Positions 1 to 6,285 of a DNA stretch of 18,945 nt are shown one piece after another. Position 1 is the first letter of the stretch, and the number at the start of each line of letters is the position of its first letter. Made by a program: the position numbers and the translations under genes. The DNA is from JAENVU01 sp031422675. GTDB taxonomy: Bacteria > Actinomycetota > Acidimicrobiia > IMCC26256 > JAENVU01. The notes beneath the pieces are model-generated. The model was not told where the DNA came from. It saw only the letters and a list, made by a program, of their open reading frames with translations, and did no database searches. The stretch lies in NCBI GenBank assembly GCA_031422675.1, contig JANPMG010000016.1, positions 1-18,945 of the forward strand, given 5' to 3'.

Positions 1-416
1 GCGTACACGCCGCGCATCAGCGGGCTCGACAGGATGAAGTCCGCAGTCGCGCGGTTACACGCGATCGGGCAGTCGTAGACGACGGCGATGCGCAGCAGGG
101 CCTTCACGTCGACGTCGTGGGGCTGGGTCTCGAGGGGATCCCAGAAGAACACGACACAGTCGAGTCGACCCTCGGCGATGCCGGCGCCCACCTGTTGATC
201 GCCGCCGTACGGACCGCTGAGAAACCGCGTCACCGGGAGGTCGAGCGCTTCGGAGACGATCCGGCCGGTGGTGCCCGTCGCGTACAACTCGTGTTCGGTG
301 AGGGTCGCTCGATTGGCGAGGGCCCACTCCAGCATGTCGGGCTTGCGGTTGTCGTGCGCGATGAGCGCGAGCCGCTTGCGGGGTCGGGTCGTGAACGTCG
401 CGTAGGAAATGTCCAT
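1..416 (-). CDS. mgsA: Methylglyoxal synthase, 3' end cut by window edge
   Basis: Converts dihydroxyacetone phosphate to methylglyoxal and phosphate, a cytosolic bypass of lower glycolysis. Reading from the ATG at 416 gives 138 residues that follow the MgsA family throughout. Visible motifs are AHDNRK (residues 20-25, equivalent to the phosphate-site His-Asp-x-x-Lys), YATGTTG (45-51), SGPYGGDQQVG (67-77, where Asp73 corresponds to the catalytic Asp71 of the E. coli enzyme), FFWDPL (90-95) and PHDVDVKALLR (99-109, with His100 and Asp103). The E. coli protein is 152 residues, so only about 14 C-terminal residues should be missing. No Shine-Dalgarno sequence precedes the ATG, but a TAACTT box lies 7 nt upstream, which suggests a leaderless transcript. 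The family assignment is very secure. Confidence 0.95.
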   Translation of the reverse strand, partial: MDISYATFTTRPRKRLALIAHDNRKPDMLEWALANRATLTEHELYATGTTGRIVSEALDLPVTRFLSGPYGGDQQVGAGIAEGRLDCVVFFWDPLETQPHDVDVKALLRIAVVYDCPIACNRATADFILSSPLMRGVY

Positions 417-423
417 GCCACGA

Positions 424-458
424 AAGTTAGGACCGTGCCCGGCGTGACGAGCGCTCGT
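424..458 (-). promoter_or_regulatory. Candidate mgsA promoter with palindrome over the -35 region
   Basis: On the minus strand TAACTT (429 to 424) matches a -10 box and ends 7 nt before the mgsA ATG. A perfect 12-bp palindrome, ACGAGCGCTCGT, occupies 447-458, where the -35 element would fall. The palindrome could be a repressor operator. Both readings come from the sequence pattern alone. Confidence 0.35.
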
Positions 459-527
459 TCGCGCACTGTTCGCCGAGTCGTCACGTGCCCGTCGCACCCG
501 CTCGACCCAAACCGGCGAAATCCGTCG

Positions 528-986
528 TCAGGTCGGATGAACGTGGGGCTCGATGGCGATGATGTAGTCGACGAGTCGAGACGCGATCTCGAACGCGAGC
601 CCGGGTTCGCCCAGGTCCGGGTCGAGCCAGGTCTCGGAAATGCGCCGCCAGTTCTCCGCTCGTCCGAGGAACGGCGCGACCTCCGCTTCCTTGCCCACCT
701 CCTGTCGCCACTGCTTCTCGTGCGCGACGAGTCGTTCGATCACGCGGTCGTTCTCGGCCGCCTTCGGATACTCGGAGTGGAATCCCACCTCTAGCGCCAG
801 GGTGCGCGCCTCGGGCACGTCGCGAACTCCAACCACCTGCGCCTCGTAGTGCTCCTTGGTGGCGGTGGTGGAGCCGAACCAGACCTTGATCCCGTACCGA
901 TGCGCGCGCAGATGCAGCGTGCCCAGCTCCACGGGGAGGATGCCGCGCAATGCGTCACCCACGTCCTCGAAGAGTGACGATTCCAT
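528..986 (-). CDS. Hypothetical protein, 152 aa
   Basis: I do not recognise this family. The ATG at 986 opens a 152-residue soluble, rather acidic protein with no signal peptide or membrane segment. It begins MESSLFEDVGDALRGILP and has a middle part reading YGIKVWFGSTTATKEHYEAQ that looks like beta strands. The second half is helical and charged, with several Trp residues (KQWRQE, ENWRRI, ETWLDP). It ends with a helix (FEIASRLVDYIIAIEP). It lies between mgsA and the hairpin at 1080, on the same strand as mgsA, 111 bp upstream of that gene's start. Codon use looks normal for the window and the frame is uninterrupted, so it is probably a real gene. No function is proposed. Confidence 0.7.
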   Translation of the reverse strand: MESSLFEDVGDALRGILPVELGTLHLRAHRYGIKVWFGSTTATKEHYEAQVVGVRDVPEARTLALEVGFHSEYPKAAENDRVIERLVAHEKQWRQEVGKEAEVAPFLGRAENWRRISETWLDPDLGEPGLAFEIASRLVDYIIAIEPHVHPT

Positions 987-1079
987 GGCGCCAGCTTGGC
1001 CGAGTCCGGCTCGACTGCGCTCGCCGCCAGGCGGTGCGGCGGGCCGAGATCAGGCCGAGCGGCGAACCCACGCGTGTTT

Positions 1080-1097
1080 TGCAAGCCCCGGCTTGCA
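1080..1097. terminator. Perfect 8-bp hairpin, possible terminator
   Basis: TGCAAGCC and GGCTTGCA form a perfect 8-bp stem around a 2-nt loop (or 7 bp with a 4-nt loop). It lies between the end of the EamA gene and the start of the 152-aa gene, both on the minus strand, so it could separate two transcription units. A short T-run (CTTTT) follows the stem only on the plus strand. On the minus strand, where a terminator would be needed, there is no U-tract, so the role is uncertain. Confidence 0.4.
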
Positions 1098-1147
1098 CTT
1101 TTGGTGCGAGTTCGCTCGGGGGGTTGGGCGGTGGGGTGCGGGTGCTG

Positions 1148-1987
1148 TCAGAGGGAGATGAGGACGAGGCTGGCGACGGCCAGGACCAGGCCGGCCAGAC
1201 GGAGGCGGCCGATCTTCTCGTGGCCGAGCGCCCGCGCCAGGATCACGGTCACCGCAGGGAACAGGTTGGCGACCGGGGCCACGATGCTCAGCAGGCCCTG
1301 ACGCACGGCCACCACGAGCAACGCGTTCGCGCCCGCGTCGGTGATCCCGGAGACCGTCACCCACCGGAACGCGTCGCGCCCGACGATCATCGGGCGGCGC
1401 AGGAGCGAGAGCACGAGGACCAACACCACCACCGGCGCGGCGCGGGCGGCGACGGCGGTCCAGAGCCCGGCCCGGTCGGAGGTCTCGGAGAGGATGATGA
1501 GATAGAAGCCGAATCCGACGGCGGCTCCGAATCCGCATTGGAGCTCCTGACGGCGGCTGAGCGACGACGAGCCCGCCGGTTCCGCCGCCGATCCCGCCAC
1601 CACGCCGATCGCCACGATCGCGAGCACGATGCCGATCAGGGCCACGCCCCCCGGTTCCTCGCCGCCCGCCAGCCCCCACGACACCTGGAGCACGGTGGCA
1701 CCCACCGCGCTGAGCGGCGCCACCACACTCGCCCGACCGCGAGCGAGGCCGCGGTAGAGCATGACCAGTCCGGCGACGCCGAGCATTCCGGCGCCGGATC
1801 CGAGCGCGAGGTCGCGCCCGGACGGATCGCCGTCGACGAACAGGGCCAACGTCAGCAACAGCGCGAGACCGACGACCTCGGTCCCGAGCACCACCGCGGT
1901 CTCGGGCGCTTTCCGCGCCGCCATTCCGCCGGTGAAGTCGCCGGTTCCCCACGCGAGCGCGGCGAGCAAGCCGAGGAGTATCGCCAT
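1148..1987 (-). CDS. EamA/DMT-superfamily membrane transporter
   Basis: A 279-residue, strongly hydrophobic protein with about ten membrane segments arranged as two similar halves, as in drug/metabolite transporters with two EamA domains. The start MAILLGLLAALAWGTGDFTGG carries the aromatic-Gly motif usual in helix 1 of this family. Residues 151-156 (CGFGAA) start the second half after a polar loop containing RRQE. The substrate cannot be read from the sequence; the family covers sugars, amino acids and small metabolites, in import or export. The ATG at 1987 lies 9 nt after the stop of the YVTN gene, making this the last gene of a four-gene minus-strand operon. Its company (a desulfonating monooxygenase and an aldo-keto reductase) suggests that it moves their substrate or a product such as a desulfonated sugar; that is inference. 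Confidence 0.88.
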   Translation of the reverse strand: MAILLGLLAALAWGTGDFTGGMAARKAPETAVVLGTEVVGLALLLTLALFVDGDPSGRDLALGSGAGMLGVAGLVMLYRGLARGRASVVAPLSAVGATVLQVSWGLAGGEEPGGVALIGIVLAIVAIGVVAGSAAEPAGSSSLSRRQELQCGFGAAVGFGFYLIILSETSDRAGLWTAVAARAAPVVVLVLVLSLLRRPMIVGRDAFRWVTVSGITDAGANALLVVAVRQGLLSIVAPVANLFPAVTVILARALGHEKIGRLRLAGLVLAVASLVLISL

Positions 1988-1996
1988 CGACGGGCT

Positions 1997-3199
1997 TCAG
2001 ACCGGGCCGAAGATCATGATGCTGCCGGTGTAGTTGGCCACCCACACCGAACCGGTGATGCGGTCGTAGGTGATCCCGATCGGGTGGTAACCCGTCGGCA
2101 GTTCCTGGACCGTGCCCATCGACGCGGTATCGAGCGTGCTCATCGTGCCGGATTCGTAGTTGACGACGTACAGCCGCTTGCCGTCGGTGGAGATCGCCAT
2201 GCTGCGCGGCGCTTGACCGGTGGCCACCTTGATCGCCACCACGCCGGTGTTCGGGTCCAGCTTCGCCACCCGTCCTTCGCCGTTCAGCGTTGCGTACAGC
2301 GCGGCGCCGTCGGGGGAGAGGACGAGGTGTCGCGGTCCGGAACCGACGTCGTAGATCCACGACACGGTGAAGGCGGTGAGATCGATGCGGGCGATGTTCG
2401 ACGTGCCCATCACTGCGACGTACGCGGTGCGCGAGTCCGGTGAGATCACGACCCCGCGCGGGTACGGGCCGAGCGGCACGCGTTTCACCTCGGTGCCGGT
2501 GGCGGTGTCGATGATGCTGGCGTCGTACCCGCACCAGTTCGTGACGACGACGAACCGGCCGTCGGGTGACACCGCCAGGTACTTCGGGACGGGCCCGACG
2601 GCGATGACCTGGTCGATCGTCAGCGTCGGCACATCGACGCGGTACACGAAGCTCGCATCGGTGTTGTCGCCCGGATTGCATTCGTCACTGCCCTCGGGTC
2701 CGAAACCGGCCCCGTACATCGAATAGTTGGAGACGTACGCCTTCGTGCCGTCCGGGCTGAACCCCACTTCCACCGGTGCGCCGCGCGAGACCCCGGGATG
2801 GCCGGGGATGCCGAAGGCAGCGAGGTCGACCGAGTCCGGAATCGTCTTCACGAGTTCGCCGCGCGGGTCGTACACCGTGATCGAGTGCTTGTACATCATG
2901 TTCTGTGCGAAGACGAGGCCGCGTCCGGAGGCCACCACACTCTTGGGCGAGATGTCGCCGGTGACGGTGTCGACCAACGCGAGGGTGCGCTCCGAGTTCG
3001 GCGTCGGCAGTGTTGTTGTTGTCGTGGTGGTGGACGAAGACGACGACGTGGTGGTGGACGGTCGGTCGTCGGCCGACGGCGCGGTGTGGCCCGCGCGGCT
3101 CGCGGTTCGTGACGGGGCTCGGTCTCGGTCCGCCGCGACGGCCACGGTGACTGCGATCGCACTCGCCGCGACGGCGAGCGCGATCAGGAGCCGCCGCAT
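1997..3199 (-). CDS. Secreted or anchored YVTN-type beta-propeller protein
   Basis: A 400-residue exported protein. The N-terminus MRRLLIALAVAASAIAVTVAVA is a signal peptide or membrane anchor, with no lipobox. A Ser/Thr-rich linker follows (residues 47-66). From about residue 70 to the end there are propeller repeats of about 42 residues with the signatures FSPDGTKAYVSN, SPDGRFVVVTN, SPDSRTAYVAV, SPDGAALYATL, STDGKRLYVVN and GSVWVANY. Such propellers usually bind ligands or partners outside the cell or act as quinohemoprotein-like scaffolds; no catalytic residues can be named. Its ATG follows the stop of the monooxygenase gene directly (TGAATG), so translation is probably coupled, and the next gene starts 9 nt after its own stop. 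A surface propeller inside a catabolic operon is unusual; substrate capture is possible but unproven. Confidence 0.85.
   Translation of the reverse strand: MRRLLIALAVAASAIAVTVAVAADRDRAPSRTASRAGHTAPSADDRPSTTTSSSSSTTTTTTTLPTPNSERTLALVDTVTGDISPKSVVASGRGLVFAQNMMYKHSITVYDPRGELVKTIPDSVDLAAFGIPGHPGVSRGAPVEVGFSPDGTKAYVSNYSMYGAGFGPEGSDECNPGDNTDASFVYRVDVPTLTIDQVIAVGPVPKYLAVSPDGRFVVVTNWCGYDASIIDTATGTEVKRVPLGPYPRGVVISPDSRTAYVAVMGTSNIARIDLTAFTVSWIYDVGSGPRHLVLSPDGAALYATLNGEGRVAKLDPNTGVVAIKVATGQAPRSMAISTDGKRLYVVNYESGTMSTLDTASMGTVQELPTGYHPIGITYDRITGSVWVANYTGSIMIFGPV
3010..3060. repeat. Trinucleotide-like low-complexity tract (Ser/Thr linker)
   Basis: Runs of GTT, GTC, GTG and GAC triplets on the plus strand encode, on the minus strand, the poly-Ser/Thr linker of the YVTN protein. 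Such tracts can change length by slippage in steps of one codon. The linker is of the kind that carries a folded domain away from the membrane. Confidence 0.75.
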
Positions 3200-4255
3200 T
3201 CAGGCCCCCGTCATCGTGCCGGTCGTGGGGCGGAGCACGAGCCGGCCGAAGCGCTCGGCTTCCTCGATGTGGGGATATCCCGACAGGATGAACGTGTCGA
3301 TGCCGAGCGCGCGGTACGCGTCCAACTTCGCCGCGACTTGGTCCGGATCGCCGACGATCGCCGCGCCGCAGCCACTCCGAGCCCGCCCGATGCCGGTCCA
3401 GAGATTGGCTTCGACGTAGCCGTCGTCGGACGCGTCGGTCCGCAGTTCGGCTTGGCGGCGGACGCCCGCCGAGGTGCTGTCAAGCGATCGGGCCCGGATC
3501 TCGTCGCCGGTGGTCGCGTCCAGCTTGCTCACCAGTGACGTCGCCGCCGCTCTCGCCGCCGCCTCGGTCTCGCGCACGATCACGTGGACCCGGTATCCGA
3601 ATCGCAGGTTGCGGCCGTGGCGAGACGCGCGTCGGGTGAGGTCGGCGATGGTGGCCTCGACCTGATCCATTGTGTCGGGCCACATCAGGTAGACGTCCGC
3701 GGCCTGGGCCGCGACCTCGCGTGCCGGCTCGGACAGCCCGCCGAAATAGAACGGTGGACATCGGCCGCTCACGGGACGCACCGCCGGTGGCTCGACGGCA
3801 ATGTCGTAGAACTCGCCGCGATGCTCGATTGCCTCGCCGTCGAGCAACGATCGGATGATCTGCATGACCTCGAGCGTGCGCTGGTAGCGCGGTGCCGATT
3901 CGAGCGACTCGCCCGGCAGGTCGCGGGAGATGATGTTCACGGTGAGCCGGCCGCGCAGCATGCGGTCCAGGGTCGCGATCTGGCGGGCGAGCTGCGGTGG
4001 CCACATCTCGCCGCACCGGACCGCCACGAGCAGACGGATTTGTTCCAGTGTCGGGGCGATGCCACCGGCGAAGGCCATGCTGTCGATCCCGAGGGTGTAC
4101 CCGGACGGCAGCAACACGTTGTCGAACCCGAGCCGATCAGCGGTCTGCACGATCGCGGCACAGTGTTCCCACGACGATGCCAGCGTGGGATCGCCAACCC
4201 CGAGGAACTCGTAGTCGTCGTCGCACAGGGCGCCGAACCAGGAGTACTCGGTCAC
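3200..4255 (-). CDS. SsuD/SmoC-like FMNH2-dependent sulfonate monooxygenase
   Basis: A luciferase-like (LLM) flavin monooxygenase of 351 residues, closest in pattern to alkanesulfonate monooxygenase SsuD and the sulfoquinovose monooxygenase SmoC. These enzymes use FMNH2 and O2 to cleave a C-S bond, releasing sulfite and an aldehyde. Conserved signatures are RQIATLDRML (91-100), YFGGLSEPARE (170-180), FGYRVHVIVRET (219-230) and LSGYPHIEEA (324-333). SsuD active-site positions Arg226, His228, Arg297 and Tyr331 correspond to Arg222, His224, Arg293 and Tyr327 here. SsuD Cys54 is not conserved (the region reads SGYTLGID). The N-terminal WFGALCDDDYEFLG also departs from SsuD, favouring a sugar-sulfonate substrate. 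I chose the GTG at 4255, which overlaps the reductase stop by 4 nt (GTGA); the frame is open further upstream but is not family-like there. No flavin reductase gene is nearby. Confidence 0.88.
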   Translation of the reverse strand: MTEYSWFGALCDDDYEFLGVGDPTLASSWEHCAAIVQTADRLGFDNVLLPSGYTLGIDSMAFAGGIAPTLEQIRLLVAVRCGEMWPPQLARQIATLDRMLRGRLTVNIISRDLPGESLESAPRYQRTLEVMQIIRSLLDGEAIEHRGEFYDIAVEPPAVRPVSGRCPPFYFGGLSEPAREVAAQAADVYLMWPDTMDQVEATIADLTRRASRHGRNLRFGYRVHVIVRETEAAARAAATSLVSKLDATTGDEIRARSLDSTSAGVRRQAELRTDASDDGYVEANLWTGIGRARSGCGAAIVGDPDQVAAKLDAYRALGIDTFILSGYPHIEEAERFGRLVLRPTTGTMTGA

Positions 4256-5157
4256 GGGAGCGGCTGGCCCTCGGAGGCGGCAACGATGCGGTAGCAGTCG
4301 CGGCGGTCGAGGTGCACGCGCAGCGCGGCAGTGGCGGCGTGCAGGTGCTCGGGATTCTGACTCCCGACGATCGAGACCGGTCGGGTGGGATGGGCGAGGG
4401 TGAACGCAATCGCCACCGCGGCGCGTGACACGCCTTCCCGCGCGGCGAGCGAGTCCAGGACGGTGATCAGTTCGGGTCGAATCCCGTCGCCCGACACCAG
4501 GTGACCCTGGGCCAACGGACTCCAGACCAGCGGCGTCACTCGATCGCGCCCGCACCGATCGAACGTGCCGTCACGGAGGGGCCCGAGTTCGGCCGCGTTG
4601 TACTGCGGTTGCGTGGTGGCCAGCGCCTCGCCCAGGAACGCGTGAATCGCGTCGTGCTGGGCGGGGGTGTAGTTCGAGATGCCGATGGCCCGGATCTTTC
4701 CTTCGGCGCGCAGCGCCAGCAGCGTGGCGGCCACGGTCTCGGGGTGGCCGAAGAGGTCCGGGCGGTGAACTTGGTAGAGGTCGATGGTCTCGACTGCGAG
4801 CCGGTGGAGCGACGCCTCACACGCCCGCCGCAGCGCGTCGGGGCTCGAGTCGTAGGGGACCGGCGGATGAATGCCGCCCTTGGTCGCGAGGACGATCTGG
4901 TCTCGGAGCTCGGGTGCGTCGCTCAGCACGGCGCCGAGCAAGGTCTCGCACGCCCCGAAGCCGGTTCCACCCCAGTCCAGGCCGTAGACGTCCGCGGTGT
5001 CGACGAGATGCATGCCGTTCGCGATCGCCGAGTCGAGCGCGGTGCGTGCGTCGCGGATGTGCTCGTGGGTGAACCGCCAACAGCCGAACGCCAGGGGGCC
5101 CACGGTGATGTCGGAATGGCCGAGCACACGCGTCCCTGCGTCGACGAGGTTCTCCAT
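4252..5157 (-). CDS. Aldo-keto reductase (YdhF/SmoB-like)
   Basis: A 301-residue TIM-barrel NAD(P)H-dependent oxidoreductase. The family tetrad is complete: Asp53 and Tyr58 in DTADVYG, Lys93 in ATKGG and His131 in YQVHRPD. Other family marks are IRAIGISNYTP (residues about 155-165), WSPLAQG and the C-terminal cofactor region SIVGSQNPEHL. In the sulfo-SMO pathway an enzyme of this type (SmoB) reduces 6-oxo-glucose, the product of desulfonation, to glucose. As first gene of the four-gene minus operon, overlapping the monooxygenase gene by 4 nt, it is well placed for that job; the substrate is inferred from context. The ATG at 5157 has no Shine-Dalgarno sequence but has TAGCGT 6 nt upstream, suggesting a leaderless start. 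Confidence 0.88.
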   Translation of the reverse strand: MENLVDAGTRVLGHSDITVGPLAFGCWRFTHEHIRDARTALDSAIANGMHLVDTADVYGLDWGGTGFGACETLLGAVLSDAPELRDQIVLATKGGIHPPVPYDSSPDALRRACEASLHRLAVETIDLYQVHRPDLFGHPETVAATLLALRAEGKIRAIGISNYTPAQHDAIHAFLGEALATTQPQYNAAELGPLRDGTFDRCGRDRVTPLVWSPLAQGHLVSGDGIRPELITVLDSLAAREGVSRAAVAIAFTLAHPTRPVSIVGSQNPEHLHAATAALRVHLDRRDCYRIVAASEGQPLP

Positions 5158-5177
5158 CGCCGTACGCTACGACACCC
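5158..5177. promoter_or_regulatory. 20-bp divergent promoter region with overlapping -10 boxes
   Basis: Only 20 bp separate the ATG of the aldo-keto reductase (minus) from the ATG of the Gfo/Idh/MocA gene (plus). The plus strand carries TACGCT (5163-5168), 9 nt before its ATG. The minus strand carries TAGCGT (5169 to 5164), 6 nt before its ATG. Both fit TANNNT -10 boxes and neither gene has a Shine-Dalgarno sequence, so two leaderless transcripts from overlapping, mutually exclusive promoters are likely. This is inferred from pattern. Confidence 0.4.
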
Positions 5178-6245
5178 ATGGACACCGTCCGTTATGGAAT
5201 CGTCGGCGCCGGGATGATGGGGCTCGAACACTTCCGCAACCTCCAAGCCCTCGACGGCGCCGCGGTCACTGCGGTCGCCGACCCTCACGAGCCCTCGCTC
5301 GAATGGGCGCGCCTCACCGCCGGGAACGACCCGCTCACCTGCTTCACCGATCACGGCTCGATGTTGGAGTCCGGGTTGGTGGACGCCGTGGTAGTGGCCA
5401 CACCGAACATGACTCACGCGGCCGTCCTCCGAGACGTGTTGGTTTCTCCGTTCCCGGTGCTGGTGGAGAAGCCCATGTGCACCACCGTCGCGGACTGTCG
5501 CGCCGTCATCCGCGCCGCGGCGCACCGAGACGCCATCGTGTGGGTCGGGCTCGAGTACCGCTACATGCCGCCGGTCGCGCGGCTCATCACCGAGGTCCAG
5601 CAGGGTGCGGTCGGTACGGTGCGCATGGTCGCCATCCGCGAGCACCGGTTCCCGTTCCTCCCGAAGGTCGACCACTGGAATCGCTTCAACCGCAACACCG
5701 GCGGCACGCTCGTGGAGAAGTGCTGTCACTTCTTCGACCTCATGAACCACATCGTCGGTTCACCGGCGGTGCGCGTCTTCGCCTCCGGCGCCGCGGACGT
5801 CAACCACCGGAACGAACGCTACGGCGGGGAGACCCCGGACATCATCGACAACGCCTTCGTCATCGTCGAGTACGAAGGCGGTGTCCGGGCGTCGCTCGAT
5901 CTCTGCATGTTCGCCGAAGGATCTGAACACCAGGAGGAGATCAGCGTCGTCGGCGACCGAGGCAAAGTCGAAGCGTTTCTTCCGAGCGCCGAGGTGCGCA
6001 TCGGACGGCGCCGTGACGGACGCGCCGGTGTGCGCACGGAGGTCGTGCGGGACGATCGCGTCGGCCACGAAGGATTCCACCACGGGTCCAGCTACCTCGA
6101 GCATGTCGATTTCCTCGATGCGATCCGCACCGGTGCGCCACCGGCGGTGGGTGTCGAGGCCGGGCTCGCATCGGTGGCGATCGGTGTCTGCGCGCATCAC
6201 GCCATCGACAAAGGCCGAGCAGTGATGGTGACCGAAGTCCTCTGA
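5178..6245 (+). CDS. Gfo/Idh/MocA oxidoreductase, possible NAD-dependent sulfoquinovosidase (SqgA-like)
   Basis: A 355-residue two-domain enzyme. The N-terminal Rossmann fold has YGIVGAGMMG (6-15) for NAD(P) and the family motif VEKPM (96-100). The C-terminal domain holds NTGGTLVEKCCHFFDL (173-188), in which Lys181, His184 and Asp187 match the usual catalytic positions, and a basic-aromatic stretch FPFLPKVDHWNRF (158-170) well placed to bind an anionic sugar. There is no signal peptide, so it acts in the cytosol. Members of this superfamily form the NAD+-dependent sulfoquinovosidases (GH188) found beside SmoB/SmoC genes; others are sugar dehydrogenases. The divergent neighbours fit the glycosidase reading, which would release sulfoquinovose from sulfoquinovosides. 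Superfamily is certain, substrate inferred. Confidence 0.88.
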   Translation: MDTVRYGIVGAGMMGLEHFRNLQALDGAAVTAVADPHEPSLEWARLTAGNDPLTCFTDHGSMLESGLVDAVVVATPNMTHAAVLRDVLVSPFPVLVEKPMCTTVADCRAVIRAAAHRDAIVWVGLEYRYMPPVARLITEVQQGAVGTVRMVAIREHRFPFLPKVDHWNRFNRNTGGTLVEKCCHFFDLMNHIVGSPAVRVFASGAADVNHRNERYGGETPDIIDNAFVIVEYEGGVRASLDLCMFAEGSEHQEEISVVGDRGKVEAFLPSAEVRIGRRRDGRAGVRTEVVRDDRVGHEGFHHGSSYLEHVDFLDAIRTGAPPAVGVEAGLASVAIGVCAHHAIDKGRAVMVTEVL

Positions 6246-6285
6246 ATCGGCTCGTCGGCGAATCGACTGGCGGGTTCGAGGTCGG

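Noticed and set aside
950..2443. Plus-strand open frame of 497 codons
   Set aside because: Antisense to well-supported genes, His/Arg/Asp-rich composition and no recognisable domain.
1050..2681. Long minus-strand open frame of 543 codons across the transporter and propeller genes
   Set aside because: It is Arg-rich, low-complexity protein out of frame with two genes of clear family membership; a typical artefact of high-GC coding DNA.
4256..4555. Upstream extension of the monooxygenase reading frame
   Set aside because: The extra 100 residues are Arg/Pro-rich and lie inside the aldo-keto reductase gene. The GTGA overlap gives a natural start.
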